Source: Roseateles_B sp041906185
GTDB lineage: Bacteria > Pseudomonadota > Gammaproteobacteria > Burkholderiales > Burkholderiaceae_C
Reading direction: 5' to 3'
Assembly (NCBI GenBank): GCA_041906185.1
Contig: JAYRJQ010000015.1
Span: 62,001 to 126,000 of the forward strand
DNA: 64,000 bases
Below the pieces are notes generated by a model that searched no databases, had not been told where the DNA came from, and saw nothing but the letters and a program-made list of their open reading frames with translations. This document shows, piece by piece, positions 16,947 to 24,885 of this stretch. The position numbers were made by a program, and so were the translations under genes. Position 1 is the first letter of the stretch. Every line of letters begins with the position of its first letter.

Positions 16947-17771
16947 ATGCCGACCCTCATTCCGTGGATCATTGCCCTGGCCTCGAGCCTCGGGCTTGCC
17001 GCCCTGGGCGCCGCCTGGCTCTGGAAGCGCCCGCGAGGCACCCGTCACAAACTCCCCACCGACTGGCCGCTCGCGCCGCGCCCGGTCTTCAGCACCGACG
17101 AGCGCCGTGTCTACCGCCTCCTGCGCGAGGCCCTGCCGCACCACGTGATCCTGTGCAAGCTGCCGTTGGTGCGCTTCTGCCAGCCGAGCGATGCTAGCGA
17201 GACCCGCTACTGGTTCGAGCTGCTGGGCGCGTTGAATGTGGGCTTCGCCATCTGCAGCAGCAACGGCCGCGTGCTAGCCGCCATCGACCTCGACACCGAA
17301 CGCCAGCAGCAGGGCCGGGGCCTGCAGATCAAGCAGTCCGTACTCAACGCCTGCCGGGTGCGCTACCTGCGCTGCCCTCTGGACAACCTGCCCACGGCGG
17401 CCGAGCTGCAGCTGCTGGTGCCCTACAACAACAACCATGTCCGCGGCCCGCAGGCTGGCACCAAGCCGCCCCGGGCGCCCGCCGCCGCGCCGACGCCGCT
17501 GAGCCCCACCACCGGCACCCATGCCGGCCGGCCGCTCAACACCGTCGGCGCCAGCCTGTGGCAGGACTCGTCGGTGTTCCAGGACTCCTTCTTCGCGCCG
17601 GACCCGCGCTTTGACAGCGGCACCGGCGGACGCACCGCGCCGACCGGCGACGAGACCGTGGACGAAGGCAGCCTGGACATCAGCCTCGACCAGCCCATCG
17701 CCGGCCCGGACGCTTCGCGGGACATCGTCGGCGTCGTCGTCGACAGCCCGCGCTTCCCCGGCGGCCGCTGA
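16947..17771 (+). CDS. Membrane-anchored DUF2726 protein
   Basis: The 274-residue protein has one N-terminal membrane helix (about 5-27) followed by a DUF2726 domain (about 45-160). The domain starts FSTDERRVYRLLREALPHHVILCKLPLVRF and carries FAICSSNGRVLAAIDLD and QIKQSVLNACRVRYLRC. This fold is related to PD-(D/E)XK nucleases, and the DLD plus QIK arrangement could be the remnant of an active site (inference). A disordered Pro/Thr-rich C-terminal tail of about 110 residues ends with Asp-rich stretches. The function is unknown. Confidence 0.75.
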   Translation: MPTLIPWIIALASSLGLAALGAAWLWKRPRGTRHKLPTDWPLAPRPVFSTDERRVYRLLREALPHHVILCKLPLVRFCQPSDASETRYWFELLGALNVGFAICSSNGRVLAAIDLDTERQQQGRGLQIKQSVLNACRVRYLRCPLDNLPTAAELQLLVPYNNNHVRGPQAGTKPPRAPAAAPTPLSPTTGTHAGRPLNTVGASLWQDSSVFQDSFFAPDPRFDSGTGGRTAPTGDETVDEGSLDISLDQPIAGPDASRDIVGVVVDSPRFPGGR

Positions 17772-17830
17772 GCGCCCTTCACCGCCCCGTCCTGGCCGCC
17801 AGGCCTCTTTCGACGCGCCATCCGCCCCGC

Positions 17831-18931
17831 ATGACTCCCGACACCGACCGCGCCTTTGGCGAACTGACGCCCGAATTCATGCTGGATGCCCTGGAGGCCG
17901 CCGGCCTGCGCGGCGACGGCCGCATGCTGCAGCTCAACTCCTACGAGAACCGCGTGCTGCAGGTGCACCTGGAAGACGGCCGCGCGGCCGTGGCAAAGTT
18001 CTACCGCCCGGGTCGCTGGAGTGAGGCGCAGATCCTGGAGGAGCACGCCTTCGCGGCCGAACTGGCCGATGCCGAAGTGCCCGTGGCCCGCCCCTGGACC
18101 CTGACCGGCAGCGAGCATTTCATGCATCCGCAGGGTGCACTGGAACTGCTGGGCTCGCCGGCCACGCTGGGACGCATCGGCCTGCAGCGTTTCGCCGTGG
18201 CCGCGCGCCAGGGCGGCCGGGCGCCGGAGCTGGAGGACGCTGAGGTCCTGCGCTGGATCGGGCGCCTGCTGGCGCGCCTGCATCAGGTTGGCGCACGCCG
18301 CCCCTTCGAGCATCGCGTGCGCTGGTGGGGCGCCGAGCCGGGCGAGACCGCCCGCGCCTGGCTCATGGATCACGGCGTGCTGCCGCCCGAGATCGCCCCG
18401 CGCTGGGACCGCGTCGTGCGAGACTGCCTGGCGCTCATCACACAGGCCTTCGAGGCCTTGGCCGATGCACCGCAGCTGCGCCTGCACGGCGACTGCCATC
18501 CGGGCAACATCCTCTGGACGCCCGACCACGGACCGCACTTCGTCGACCTGGACGATGCCGTCACCGGCCCGGCCGTGCAGGACCTCTGGATGCTGCTCAG
18601 CGGCGACGACACCACCGCACGCTGGCAGTGGGACGCCCTGATGGACGGCTATGAATCCATCCGCGCCTTCGATTGGCGCGAGCGTCGCCTCATCGAGCCC
18701 TTGCGCACGCTGCGCATGATCCACCACAGCGCCTGGCTGGCCCGCCGCTGGGGCGACCCGGCCTTCCCCCTGGCCTTCCCCTGGTTCGGCACGCCGAACT
18801 ACTGGAACGACCAGGTGGCAAAGCTGGACGAGCAGCGCGAAGCAATGCAGTCCGCCACCGAGACACCCTCGTCGCCATCGTTCAAGGACGACGACGAGGA
18901 CTTCCATCTGGACGGGGACAGCTTCGCCTGA
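17831..18931 (+). CDS. srkA: Stress response kinase A (YihE/RdoA family)
   Basis: This is a 366-residue aminoglycoside-phosphotransferase-fold Ser/Thr kinase. It has SYENRVLQVHLEDGRAAVAKFYRPGRWSEAQILEEH (ATP-binding Lys), the catalytic LHGDCHPGNILW (His219, Asp221) and the metal-binding FVDLDDAVTGP. The family is SrkA, which in E. coli protects stressed cells, partly by opposing MazEF-type death. It extends about 30 residues past the usual end in an acidic tail (KDDDEDFHLDGDSFA). It is convergent with htpG across a REP-like hairpin. Confidence 0.92.
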   Translation: MTPDTDRAFGELTPEFMLDALEAAGLRGDGRMLQLNSYENRVLQVHLEDGRAAVAKFYRPGRWSEAQILEEHAFAAELADAEVPVARPWTLTGSEHFMHPQGALELLGSPATLGRIGLQRFAVAARQGGRAPELEDAEVLRWIGRLLARLHQVGARRPFEHRVRWWGAEPGETARAWLMDHGVLPPEIAPRWDRVVRDCLALITQAFEALADAPQLRLHGDCHPGNILWTPDHGPHFVDLDDAVTGPAVQDLWMLLSGDDTTARWQWDALMDGYESIRAFDWRERRLIEPLRTLRMIHHSAWLARRWGDPAFPLAFPWFGTPNYWNDQVAKLDEQREAMQSATETPSSPSFKDDDEDFHLDGDSFA

Positions 18932-18935
18932 CCCC

Positions 18936-18967
18936 GCAAGACCTGCCCCTGGGGGTCAGGTCTTGCC
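18936..18967. repeat. REP-like palindrome containing the GGGGTCAGGTCTTGCC motif (copy A)
   Basis: GCAAGACCTG (18936-18945) pairs with CAGGTCTTGC (18957-18966), extended by CCCC/GGGG, giving a near-perfect 14-bp hairpin between convergent srkA and htpG. The right arm contains GGGGTCAGGTCTTGCC (18952-18967), a motif found three more times in the window. It lacks a U-run, so it may be a dispersed repeat serving as a transcript end. Confidence 0.65.
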
Positions 18968-18970
18968 TTG

Positions 18971-20851
18971 TCAGCCCATCAGCAGTGCATTCACGCGCTT
19001 CACATAGGCCGCCGGGTCCTCCAGCTGCCCGCCTTCGGCCAGCACCGCCTGATCGAAGAGGATCTGGGCGAGGTCGTCAAAGCGCTCGCTACCATCCAGC
19101 TTCTTGACCAGGGCGTGGTCCGCGTTGATCTCCAGCGTGGGCAGCGAGGCCGGCGCCGCCTGGCCGGCCTGCTTGAGCAGACGGGCCAGATGGCCGGACA
19201 TGTCACCCTCCTCCACCACGATGCAGGCGGGGGAGTCGACCAGGCGGGTGCTCACGCGCACGTCCTTGGCGCGACCTTCCAGCGCGACCTTGAGCTTCTC
19301 CAGCAGCGGCTTGAAGGCCTCGGCGGCTTCCTCGGCCTTCTTCTTTTCCTCCTCGTCCTGGAGCTTGCCGAGGTCAATGGCGCCCTTGGCCACCGACTGC
19401 AGCGCCTTGCCCTCGAACTCGTAGAGGTGCGAGAGCATCCACTCGTCGACGCGGTCGACCAGCAGGAGCACCTCGATGCCCTTCTTGCGGAAGACCTCCA
19501 GCTGCGGGCTGTTCTTGGCGGCGGACAGGCTGTCAGCGGTGATGTAGTAGATCTCCTCCTGGCCGTCCTTCATGCGGGCGACGTAGTCCGCCAGGCTCAC
19601 GCCCTCGTCAGCATGCGTGGAAGCAAAGCGCAGCAGCTTGGCGAGGCGCTCCTGGTTCTGGTGGTCCTCGCCCAGGCCCTCCTTGAGCACCTGGCCGAAG
19701 TCCTGCCAGAAGGCGGCGTACTTCTCGCGCTCGGCCGCGTCCTCACTGTTGGCCAGGGACTCGAGCATGGACAGCACGCGCTTGGTCGATCCCTCGCGGA
19801 TGGCCTTCACGTCGCGGCTCTCCTGCAGCAGCTCGCGGCTGACGTTCAGCGGCAGGTCGGCGGAATCGATCACGCCTTTCACGAAGCGCAGGTACACGGG
19901 CATCAGCGCCTCGGCATCGTCCATGATGAAGACGCGCTTCACATAGAGCTTCACGCCGCCGCGCTTGTCACGGTTCCAGAGGTCGAAGGGCGCCTTCTTC
20001 GGGATGTAGAGCAGCTGGGTGTACTCGCTGCGGCCTTCCACGCGGTTGTGGGTGTAGGCCAGCGGGGCCTCGGTGTCGTAGGAGATCTGCTTGTAGAAGT
20101 CCTCGTACTGCTCCTGGGTGACCTCGCTCTTGCTGCGGGTCCAGAGGGCCGAGGCCTTGTTCACGCTCTCCCACTGCTCGGTCAGGCGCTGCTCACCCTT
20201 CTCGGCGTCCCATTCTTCCTTGCGCATGAGGATGGGCAGGGAGATGTGGTCGGAGTACTTGCTGATGATGGACTTCAGGCGCCAGGTCTTGAGGAACTCC
20301 TCCTCGCCCTCGCGCAGGTGCAGGATGACGTCGGTGCCTCGACCCGCCTTGGTGAGGGTCTCGACCTCGAACTCGCCCGTGCCTTCCGAGCTCCAGCGCA
20401 CGCCCTCCTCGGCCTTCAGCCCGGCGCGGCGGCTTTCCACGGTGATGCGGTCGGCCACGATGAAGCCGGAGTAGAAGCCCACGCCGAACTGGCCGATGAG
20501 GTTGGCGTCCTTCTTCTGGTCACCCTCCAGGCGCGACATGAACTCGCGCGTGCCGCTCTTGGCGATGGTGCCCAGGTGGGCGACGGCTTCCTCGGCGCTC
20601 ATGCCGATGCCGTTGTCGCTGATGGTGACGGTGCGCGCCTCGGGGTCGAAGCTGACGCGCACTTCCAGGTTCGGAGCCTCTTCGTAGAGCGCCGCGTTGT
20701 CCAGGGCCTCGAAGCGCAGCTTGTCGCAGGCGTCGGAGGCGTTGGACACCAGCTCGCGCAGGAAGATTTCCTTGTTGGAATACAGGGAGTGGGTGACGAG
20801 GTGCAGGATCTGCTTGACTTCGGCCTGGAAGGAATGGGTGTGCTTGTCCAT
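18971..20851 (-). CDS. htpG: Chaperone HtpG (bacterial Hsp90)
   Basis: The 626-residue Hsp90 has the GHKL ATPase N-domain (ELVSNASDACDKLRFEAL, ISDNGIGMS, LIGQFGVGFYSGFIVADRI). The middle domain has LPLNVSRELLQESRDVKAIREG, and the C-terminal dimerisation domain ends PAAYVKRVNALLMG. Length and architecture are standard. It acts in protein remodelling with DnaK. A heat-shock-like promoter lies about 80 bases upstream. Confidence 0.97.
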   Translation of the reverse strand: MDKHTHSFQAEVKQILHLVTHSLYSNKEIFLRELVSNASDACDKLRFEALDNAALYEEAPNLEVRVSFDPEARTVTISDNGIGMSAEEAVAHLGTIAKSGTREFMSRLEGDQKKDANLIGQFGVGFYSGFIVADRITVESRRAGLKAEEGVRWSSEGTGEFEVETLTKAGRGTDVILHLREGEEEFLKTWRLKSIISKYSDHISLPILMRKEEWDAEKGEQRLTEQWESVNKASALWTRSKSEVTQEQYEDFYKQISYDTEAPLAYTHNRVEGRSEYTQLLYIPKKAPFDLWNRDKRGGVKLYVKRVFIMDDAEALMPVYLRFVKGVIDSADLPLNVSRELLQESRDVKAIREGSTKRVLSMLESLANSEDAAEREKYAAFWQDFGQVLKEGLGEDHQNQERLAKLLRFASTHADEGVSLADYVARMKDGQEEIYYITADSLSAAKNSPQLEVFRKKGIEVLLLVDRVDEWMLSHLYEFEGKALQSVAKGAIDLGKLQDEEEKKKAEEAAEAFKPLLEKLKVALEGRAKDVRVSTRLVDSPACIVVEEGDMSGHLARLLKQAGQAAPASLPTLEINADHALVKKLDGSERFDDLAQILFDQAVLAEGGQLEDPAAYVKRVNALLMG

Positions 20852-20932
20852 GGCGTGAATGCTTGAAAACGGGATGGAGTGTGACAGGTGATGGTGGCGG
20901 CATCCTCACCGTCTGCCGCCATGCGTCAGCCC

Positions 20933-20960
20933 AGTTGAGGACGATCCGACGGGATTCAAG
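20933..20960 (-). promoter_or_regulatory. Sigma-32-like heat-shock promoter candidate for htpG
   Basis: On the minus strand CTTGAAT (20954-20960) is followed after 13 bases by CCTCAACT (20933-20940). The sigma-32 consensus is CTTGAAA, 13-17 bases, CCCCATNT. The -35 is nearly perfect and the -10 is partial. The spacing and the gene behind it support the call. Confidence 0.5.
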
Positions 20961-21004
20961 AGGGCTCGCGCCCTGCGCTGCGGCCGGCTCATTACACTGC
21001 CGCG

Positions 21005-21610
21005 ATGCTCTACTGGTTCGACCTGGCCGGCGTGGCCGTCTTTGCCATCTCGGGCGCCCTGGCCGCACTGCGCGCGGGGCTCGATCTCTTCGGCCTGCTG
21101 GTGCTGGCCGCCATCACGGCCGTGGGCGGTGGCACGCTACGCGATCTCCTGCTGAACCGCCATCCGGTGTTCTGGATGAAGGACAGCCGCTACCTGACCG
21201 TCATCGTGGTCGCGGCGCTGGCCACGCTCTTCACCGGTCCGCTGCCGCCCGGTGCGCTGCAGGCCCTGAAGATCGCCGACGCCGTCGGGCTGGCCGTGTT
21301 CGCGCTGTGCGGCGCCGAGATCGCCGAGGACTGCCGCCTGCCGCCCGTGCCGGTGCTGCTGATGGGCACGCTCACGGCCACCGGCGGCGGCGTGGTGCGG
21401 GACCTGCTGAGCGGTCAGGTGCCGCTGCTGCTGCGCCAGGACATCTACGCCACCGCCGCACTGGCCGGCATCGCGCTGTACCAGCTCCTGCACCGCGTGG
21501 GCCTGAAGCGGGACCTGGCCTTCGTGCTCGGCATGGCCAGCGTGGCGAGCCTGCGCCTGGCGTCCCTGCACTACGGCTGGCAGCTGCCGGTGCCGCAACT
21601 GGGCGGCTGA
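21005..21610 (+). CDS. TRIC-type/YicG family membrane channel
   Basis: This is a 201-residue, seven-helix membrane protein made of two tandem copies of the UPF0126/TRIC repeat. Each repeat contains the diagnostic glycine/arginine motif: AVGGGTLRDLLLNRHPVFWM near residue 40 and ATGGGVVRDLLSGQVPLLL near residue 126. Prokaryotic members form trimeric cation (K+) channels. No Shine-Dalgarno precedes the ATG, and a TACACT hexamer at 20993-20998 would start transcription at or next to the start codon, so the mRNA may be leaderless. Confidence 0.87.
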   Translation: MLYWFDLAGVAVFAISGALAALRAGLDLFGLLVLAAITAVGGGTLRDLLLNRHPVFWMKDSRYLTVIVVAALATLFTGPLPPGALQALKIADAVGLAVFALCGAEIAEDCRLPPVPVLLMGTLTATGGGVVRDLLSGQVPLLLRQDIYATAALAGIALYQLLHRVGLKRDLAFVLGMASVASLRLASLHYGWQLPVPQLGG

Positions 21611-21626
21611 GCCTCCGGCAAACGCC

Positions 21627-21938
21627 TCAGAAGGACACGCTCAGCCGGCCCACGTCCACCTTGACGAGCGCCTTGCTGAGCGCCCCGGAGGCGGCCCGGG
21701 CGAAGTCCAGCCCGAAGGCCGGATCCCGCAAGGCCGCGGGCCCGACGGCCGCCGCCACGCCCAGGATCTTGTCGGCAATCAGCACCTTGCCGGAGCCGCG
21801 CATGGGCTCGCAGCCATGCTTGACGAACTGCTCGTCCAGCCACTGCCGGGCGACATCGAAGCTGAGCACTTCGGCCGCGTCGACCGCCAGATGGACTTCC
21901 TCGCCGGGGCCGAACACGACCTGGACTTCACTGCGCAT
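21627..21938 (-). CDS. Conserved-looking small protein of unknown function
   Basis: The 103-residue protein opens MRSEVQVVFGPGEEVHLAVDAAEVLSFDVARQW. An AGGAGG RBS 8 bases before the ATG, high third-position GC and position 40 bases after the DAHP synthase stop on the same strand support a real gene. There is no signal peptide, membrane helix, cysteine pair or recognisable motif. A predicted alpha/beta pattern ends in a helix and strand (ALSKALVKVDVGRLSVSF). It may be cotranscribed with the DAHP synthase gene. I do not recognise the family. Confidence 0.65.
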   Translation of the reverse strand: MRSEVQVVFGPGEEVHLAVDAAEVLSFDVARQWLDEQFVKHGCEPMRGSGKVLIADKILGVAAAVGPAALRDPAFGLDFARAASGALSKALVKVDVGRLSVSF

Positions 21939-21978
21939 GGCTTGAGCCTCCTGTGTGCCCCATCCTAGCCCAGGGGCC

Positions 21979-23118
21979 TCAGGCCCGGGACGCCCTGACG
22001 GCTTCGGACAACACCTCCAGCACGGCGATCGAATCGTCCCAGCCCAGGCAGGCGTCGGTGATGCTCTTGCCGTACTCCAGCTTGGCCGGGTCGTCCTTGC
22101 CCGGCGTGAACTTCTGGGCGCCGTCGTGCAGATGACTCTCCACCATCACGCCGAAGATCTGGTTGCTGCCGCCGGCGACCTGGGCCGCGATGTCCCGCGC
22201 CACCTCGAGCTGGCGCAGGTGCTGCTTGGAGCTGTTGGCGTGCGAGCAGTCCACCATGAGCGTGGTGTCCAGCTTGGAGGCCGCGAGGTCCTTGCAGGCG
22301 GCGCCCACGCTCTCGGCGTCGTAGTTGGGCGCCTTGCCGCCGCGCAGGATCACATGGCAGTCCTTGTTGCCCTTGGTCTCGACGATGGCCACCTGCCCGT
22401 TCTTGTGGACGGAGAGGAAGTGGTGCGGGCGCGCCGCGGCCTGGATGGCGTCAGTGGCGATCTTGATGTTGCCGTCGGTGCCGTTCTTGAAGCCGATGGG
22501 CGCCGACAGGCCGGAGGCCAGCTCGCGGTGCACCTGGCTTTCCGTCGTGCGGGCGCCGATGGCACCCCAGGAGATGAGATCGCCGATGTACTGCGGCGAG
22601 ATGACGTCGAGGAACTCCACGGCGGCCGGCAGCCCGAGGCGGTTGATCTCCAGCAGCAGCTGGCGGGCGATGCGCAGGCCCTCGTCGATGCGGTAGCTCT
22701 CATCGAGGTAGGGGTCGTTGATCAGGCCCTTCCAGCCCACCGTGGTGCGCGGCTTCTCGAAGTAGACGCGCATCACGACCTCCAGGGTGTCGGCGTACTT
22801 CTGGCGCTCCACCACCAGACGGCGGGCGTACTCGAGGGCGGCGGCCGGGTCATGGATCGAGCAGGGCCCGATGATGACCAGCAGGCGGTCGTCCTTGCGC
22901 TGCATGATGCGGCGGATGGTCTGGCGCGTGCCCACCACCAGACGCTCCATGGGCGTGCCGCCGATGGGGAAGAAGCGGATCAGATGCTCGGGCGGCGGCA
23001 GCGGCGTGATGTCGCGGATGCGCTCGTCGTCCGTCTGGCTGGTCTTGTCCTGCGGCGAGTACCAGCGCTCGGCCTGGTGTGCGGCAGACGAGGACGCGCT
23101 GGGGGTCTTGGCATTCAT
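21979..23118 (-). CDS. aroG: 3-deoxy-7-phosphoheptulonate (DAHP) synthase, class I (AroG/AroF/AroH type)
   Basis: The enzyme condenses phosphoenolpyruvate and erythrose-4-phosphate, the first step of the shikimate pathway to Phe, Tyr and Trp. The 379-residue protein has the AroFGH core: RLLVIIGPCSIHDPAAALEYARRL, VVMRVYFEKPRTTVGWKGLINDP, SPQYIGDLISWGAIGARTTESQVHRELASGLSAPIGFKNGTDG, ILRGGKAPNYD and TLMVDCSHANSSKQHLRQ. An N-terminal extension of about 40 residues carries DDERIRDITPLPPPEHLI, the usual allosteric segment. Phe, Tyr or Trp sensitivity of the protein cannot be read by eye, so the aroG symbol is provisional. Transcription is probably set by the Phe-rich leader attenuator directly upstream. 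Confidence 0.94.
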   Translation of the reverse strand: MNAKTPSASSSAAHQAERWYSPQDKTSQTDDERIRDITPLPPPEHLIRFFPIGGTPMERLVVGTRQTIRRIMQRKDDRLLVIIGPCSIHDPAAALEYARRLVVERQKYADTLEVVMRVYFEKPRTTVGWKGLINDPYLDESYRIDEGLRIARQLLLEINRLGLPAAVEFLDVISPQYIGDLISWGAIGARTTESQVHRELASGLSAPIGFKNGTDGNIKIATDAIQAAARPHHFLSVHKNGQVAIVETKGNKDCHVILRGGKAPNYDAESVGAACKDLAASKLDTTLMVDCSHANSSKQHLRQLEVARDIAAQVAGGSNQIFGVMVESHLHDGAQKFTPGKDDPAKLEYGKSITDACLGWDDSIAVLEVLSEAVRASRA

Positions 23119-23167
23119 GGTCAGGCTTTCTGCTTGTTCTGGTGTGGGGATCGACGACGCGAGGGCG

Positions 23168-23201
23168 AAAAAAAAGACCGCCGGGGGAGCCCGGCGGTCT
23201 T
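23168..23201 (-). terminator. Attenuator terminator in the DAHP synthase leader
   Basis: On the minus strand, AAGACCGCCGGG pairs with CCCGGCGGTCTT (12 bp, loop CTCC), followed by TTTTTT. It lies between the leader peptide and the synthase start, 50 bases before the ATG, so it can only act as a premature terminator. The left arm (CCGCCGG, 23191-23197) can instead pair with CCGGCGG at 23246-23252, inside the leader-peptide reading frame, as an antiterminator. Confidence 0.85.
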
Positions 23202-23226
23202 TAGAGATTCGTTGCGTGTCTGGGGG

Positions 23227-23301
23227 TTACGCGTTCGCCTCTCCTCCGCCGGTGCGGTGCGAGAACCAAAAGAAGGCAAAGTAAAACTTCGGCGAGTGCA
23301 T
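23227..23301 (-). CDS. Phe-rich leader peptide of the DAHP synthase attenuator
   Basis: This 24-codon ORF (ATG 23301, TAA 23227) begins MHSPK, then reads FYFAFFWF, then SHRTGGGEANA. Five Phe, one Tyr and one Trp fall within eight residues. That composition is the mark of a leader peptide whose translation senses charged aromatic tRNAs, as in enterobacterial pheL. It is followed after 25 bases by a rho-independent hairpin. The antiterminator half (CCGGCGG) lies 10 bases downstream of the last Phe codon, as needed for ribosome stalling to free it. No Shine-Dalgarno is visible. The peptide itself probably has no further job, though trans-acting leader peptides are known elsewhere. Confidence 0.85.
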   Translation of the reverse strand: MHSPKFYFAFFWFSHRTGGGEANA

Positions 23302-23309
23302 GGTGGCGA

Positions 23310-23339
23310 ATACTGCCTGCTGCGGCGCAAGGGCGTCAA
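23310..23339 (-). promoter_or_regulatory. Promoter candidate for the attenuated DAHP synthase transcript
   Basis: TTGACG (23334-23339) and CAGTAT (23310-23315) are 18 bases apart on the minus strand. The -35 is strong and the -10 weak. Transcription would begin within a few bases of the leader ATG at 23301, giving a leaderless or nearly leaderless peptide. This would also explain the missing RBS. Confidence 0.35.
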
Positions 23340-23412
23340 GCCCGGGTGCGGTGCGGTTTTGTTGTCTCAGCGCTGCATTTGCGACGGATCAAGCCCTGCG
23401 GCAGCCCCGTCG

Positions 23413-24885
23413 TCAGGCCGTGCCGCCGACGGTCAGACCGTCGATCCGCAGCGTCGGCTGGCCCACGCCCACGGGCACGCTCTGGCCTTCCTTGCCGCAG
23501 ACGCCCACGCCCGTGTCGAGGGCCATGTCGTTGCCGATCATGCTGACGCGCGTCAGCGCATCCGGGCCGTTGCCGATGATGGTCGCGCCCTTGACCGGGT
23601 ACTGGATCTGGCCCTTCTCGACCCAGAAAGCCTCGCTTGCCGAGAAAACGAACTTGCCGCTCGTGATGTCGACCTGCCCGCCGCCGAAGTTGGTGGCGTA
23701 GAGGCCCTTGTCGATACTGGCGATGATCTCGGCCGGGTCCTTGTCACCGCCCAGCATGTAGGTGTTGGTCATGCGGGGCATGGGCAGGTGGGCGTAGCTC
23801 TCGCGGCGGCCGTTGCCGGTGGGCGCCACCTTCATCAGGCGCGCGTTCATGGCGTCCTGGATGTAGCCCTTGAGGATGCCGTCCTCGATCAGCACATTGG
23901 CCTGTGAGGGGTGGCCCTCGTCATCCACATTGAGCGAACCGCGGCGGTCGGCCAGCGTGCCGTCGTCCAGCACGGTGACGCCCTTGGCCGCCACGCGCTG
24001 GCCGATGCGGCCGGCGAAGGCACTGGAGCCCTTGCGGTTGAAGTCGCCCTCCAGGCCGTGCCCCACGGCCTCGTGCAGCAGCACGCCGGGCCAGCCCGGG
24101 CCGAGCACCACGGTCATCTCGCCGGCCGGCGCCGGGCGGGACTCGAGGTTGGTCAGGGCGGCCTTGACGGCATCGTCCGCGTAGGAGGCGATCATCTCGT
24201 CCGTGAAGTAGGCGAGGCCGAAGCGCCCACCGCCGCCGCCCGTGCCCACCTCGCGGCGATCGCCCTGCTCGGCGATCACGGTGATGGACAGGCGCACCAG
24301 GGGGCGCACATCAGCGGCCAGCGTGCCGTCGGCACGGGCGATCAGCACCACGTCATGCTCGGCGGCCAGGCCGGCCATGACCTGCACGATGCGCGGGTCC
24401 TTGGCGCGAGCCATGCGCTCGGCACGCTCGAGCAGGGCGACCTTCTCGGTGCTGTCCAGGCTGGCGATGGGGTCGGCGTCACCGTACAGCGACCGGCTGG
24501 CGGCGATCACGGGCTCGCCCGGCACCTTCACGCGGCGGCTCTGGCCGGCCGCGGCAATGCTGCGCACGGTGCGCGCGGCATCCAGCAGCGCGTTCTCGGA
24601 GATGTCATCGGAGTAGGCGAACGCCGTCTTCTCGCCGGCCACCGCGCGAACACCCACGCCCTGGTCGATGGAGAAGCTGCCGCTCTTGACGATGCCTTCC
24701 TCGAGGCTCCAGCCCTCGGCGCGCGTGGTCTGGAAGTAGAGGTCGGCGTCGTCGACGCGATGCTCGGTGATCAGCCGCAAGGCCTTGGCAAGCGTCGCCT
24801 CGGTGAGGCCGAAGGGTTCCAGCAGCTGGCTGCGGGCGGTCGCCAGACGGGCGATGGTGGGTTCGCGCGAAATCATGCGGGCCAT
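23413..24885 (-). CDS. tldD: Metalloprotease TldD
   Basis: TldD is the catalytic half of the TldD/TldE zinc protease, which degrades unfolded peptides and matures some modified peptides (microcin B17, CcdA turnover). The 490-residue start at 24885 (MARMISREPTIAR) matches the family length; the longer reading adds a low-complexity tail not found in the family. The zinc motif HEAVGHGLEGDFNRKGSSAF has H271, E272 and H276. The N-terminal DADLYFQTTRAEGWSLEEGIVKSGSFSIDQGVGVRAV and C-terminal GNGPDALTRVSMIGND segments are typical. No tldE (pmbA) is in the window. Confidence 0.95.
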   Translation of the reverse strand: MARMISREPTIARLATARSQLLEPFGLTEATLAKALRLITEHRVDDADLYFQTTRAEGWSLEEGIVKSGSFSIDQGVGVRAVAGEKTAFAYSDDISENALLDAARTVRSIAAAGQSRRVKVPGEPVIAASRSLYGDADPIASLDSTEKVALLERAERMARAKDPRIVQVMAGLAAEHDVVLIARADGTLAADVRPLVRLSITVIAEQGDRREVGTGGGGGRFGLAYFTDEMIASYADDAVKAALTNLESRPAPAGEMTVVLGPGWPGVLLHEAVGHGLEGDFNRKGSSAFAGRIGQRVAAKGVTVLDDGTLADRRGSLNVDDEGHPSQANVLIEDGILKGYIQDAMNARLMKVAPTGNGRRESYAHLPMPRMTNTYMLGGDKDPAEIIASIDKGLYATNFGGGQVDITSGKFVFSASEAFWVEKGQIQYPVKGATIIGNGPDALTRVSMIGNDMALDTGVGVCGKEGQSVPVGVGQPTLRIDGLTVGGTA

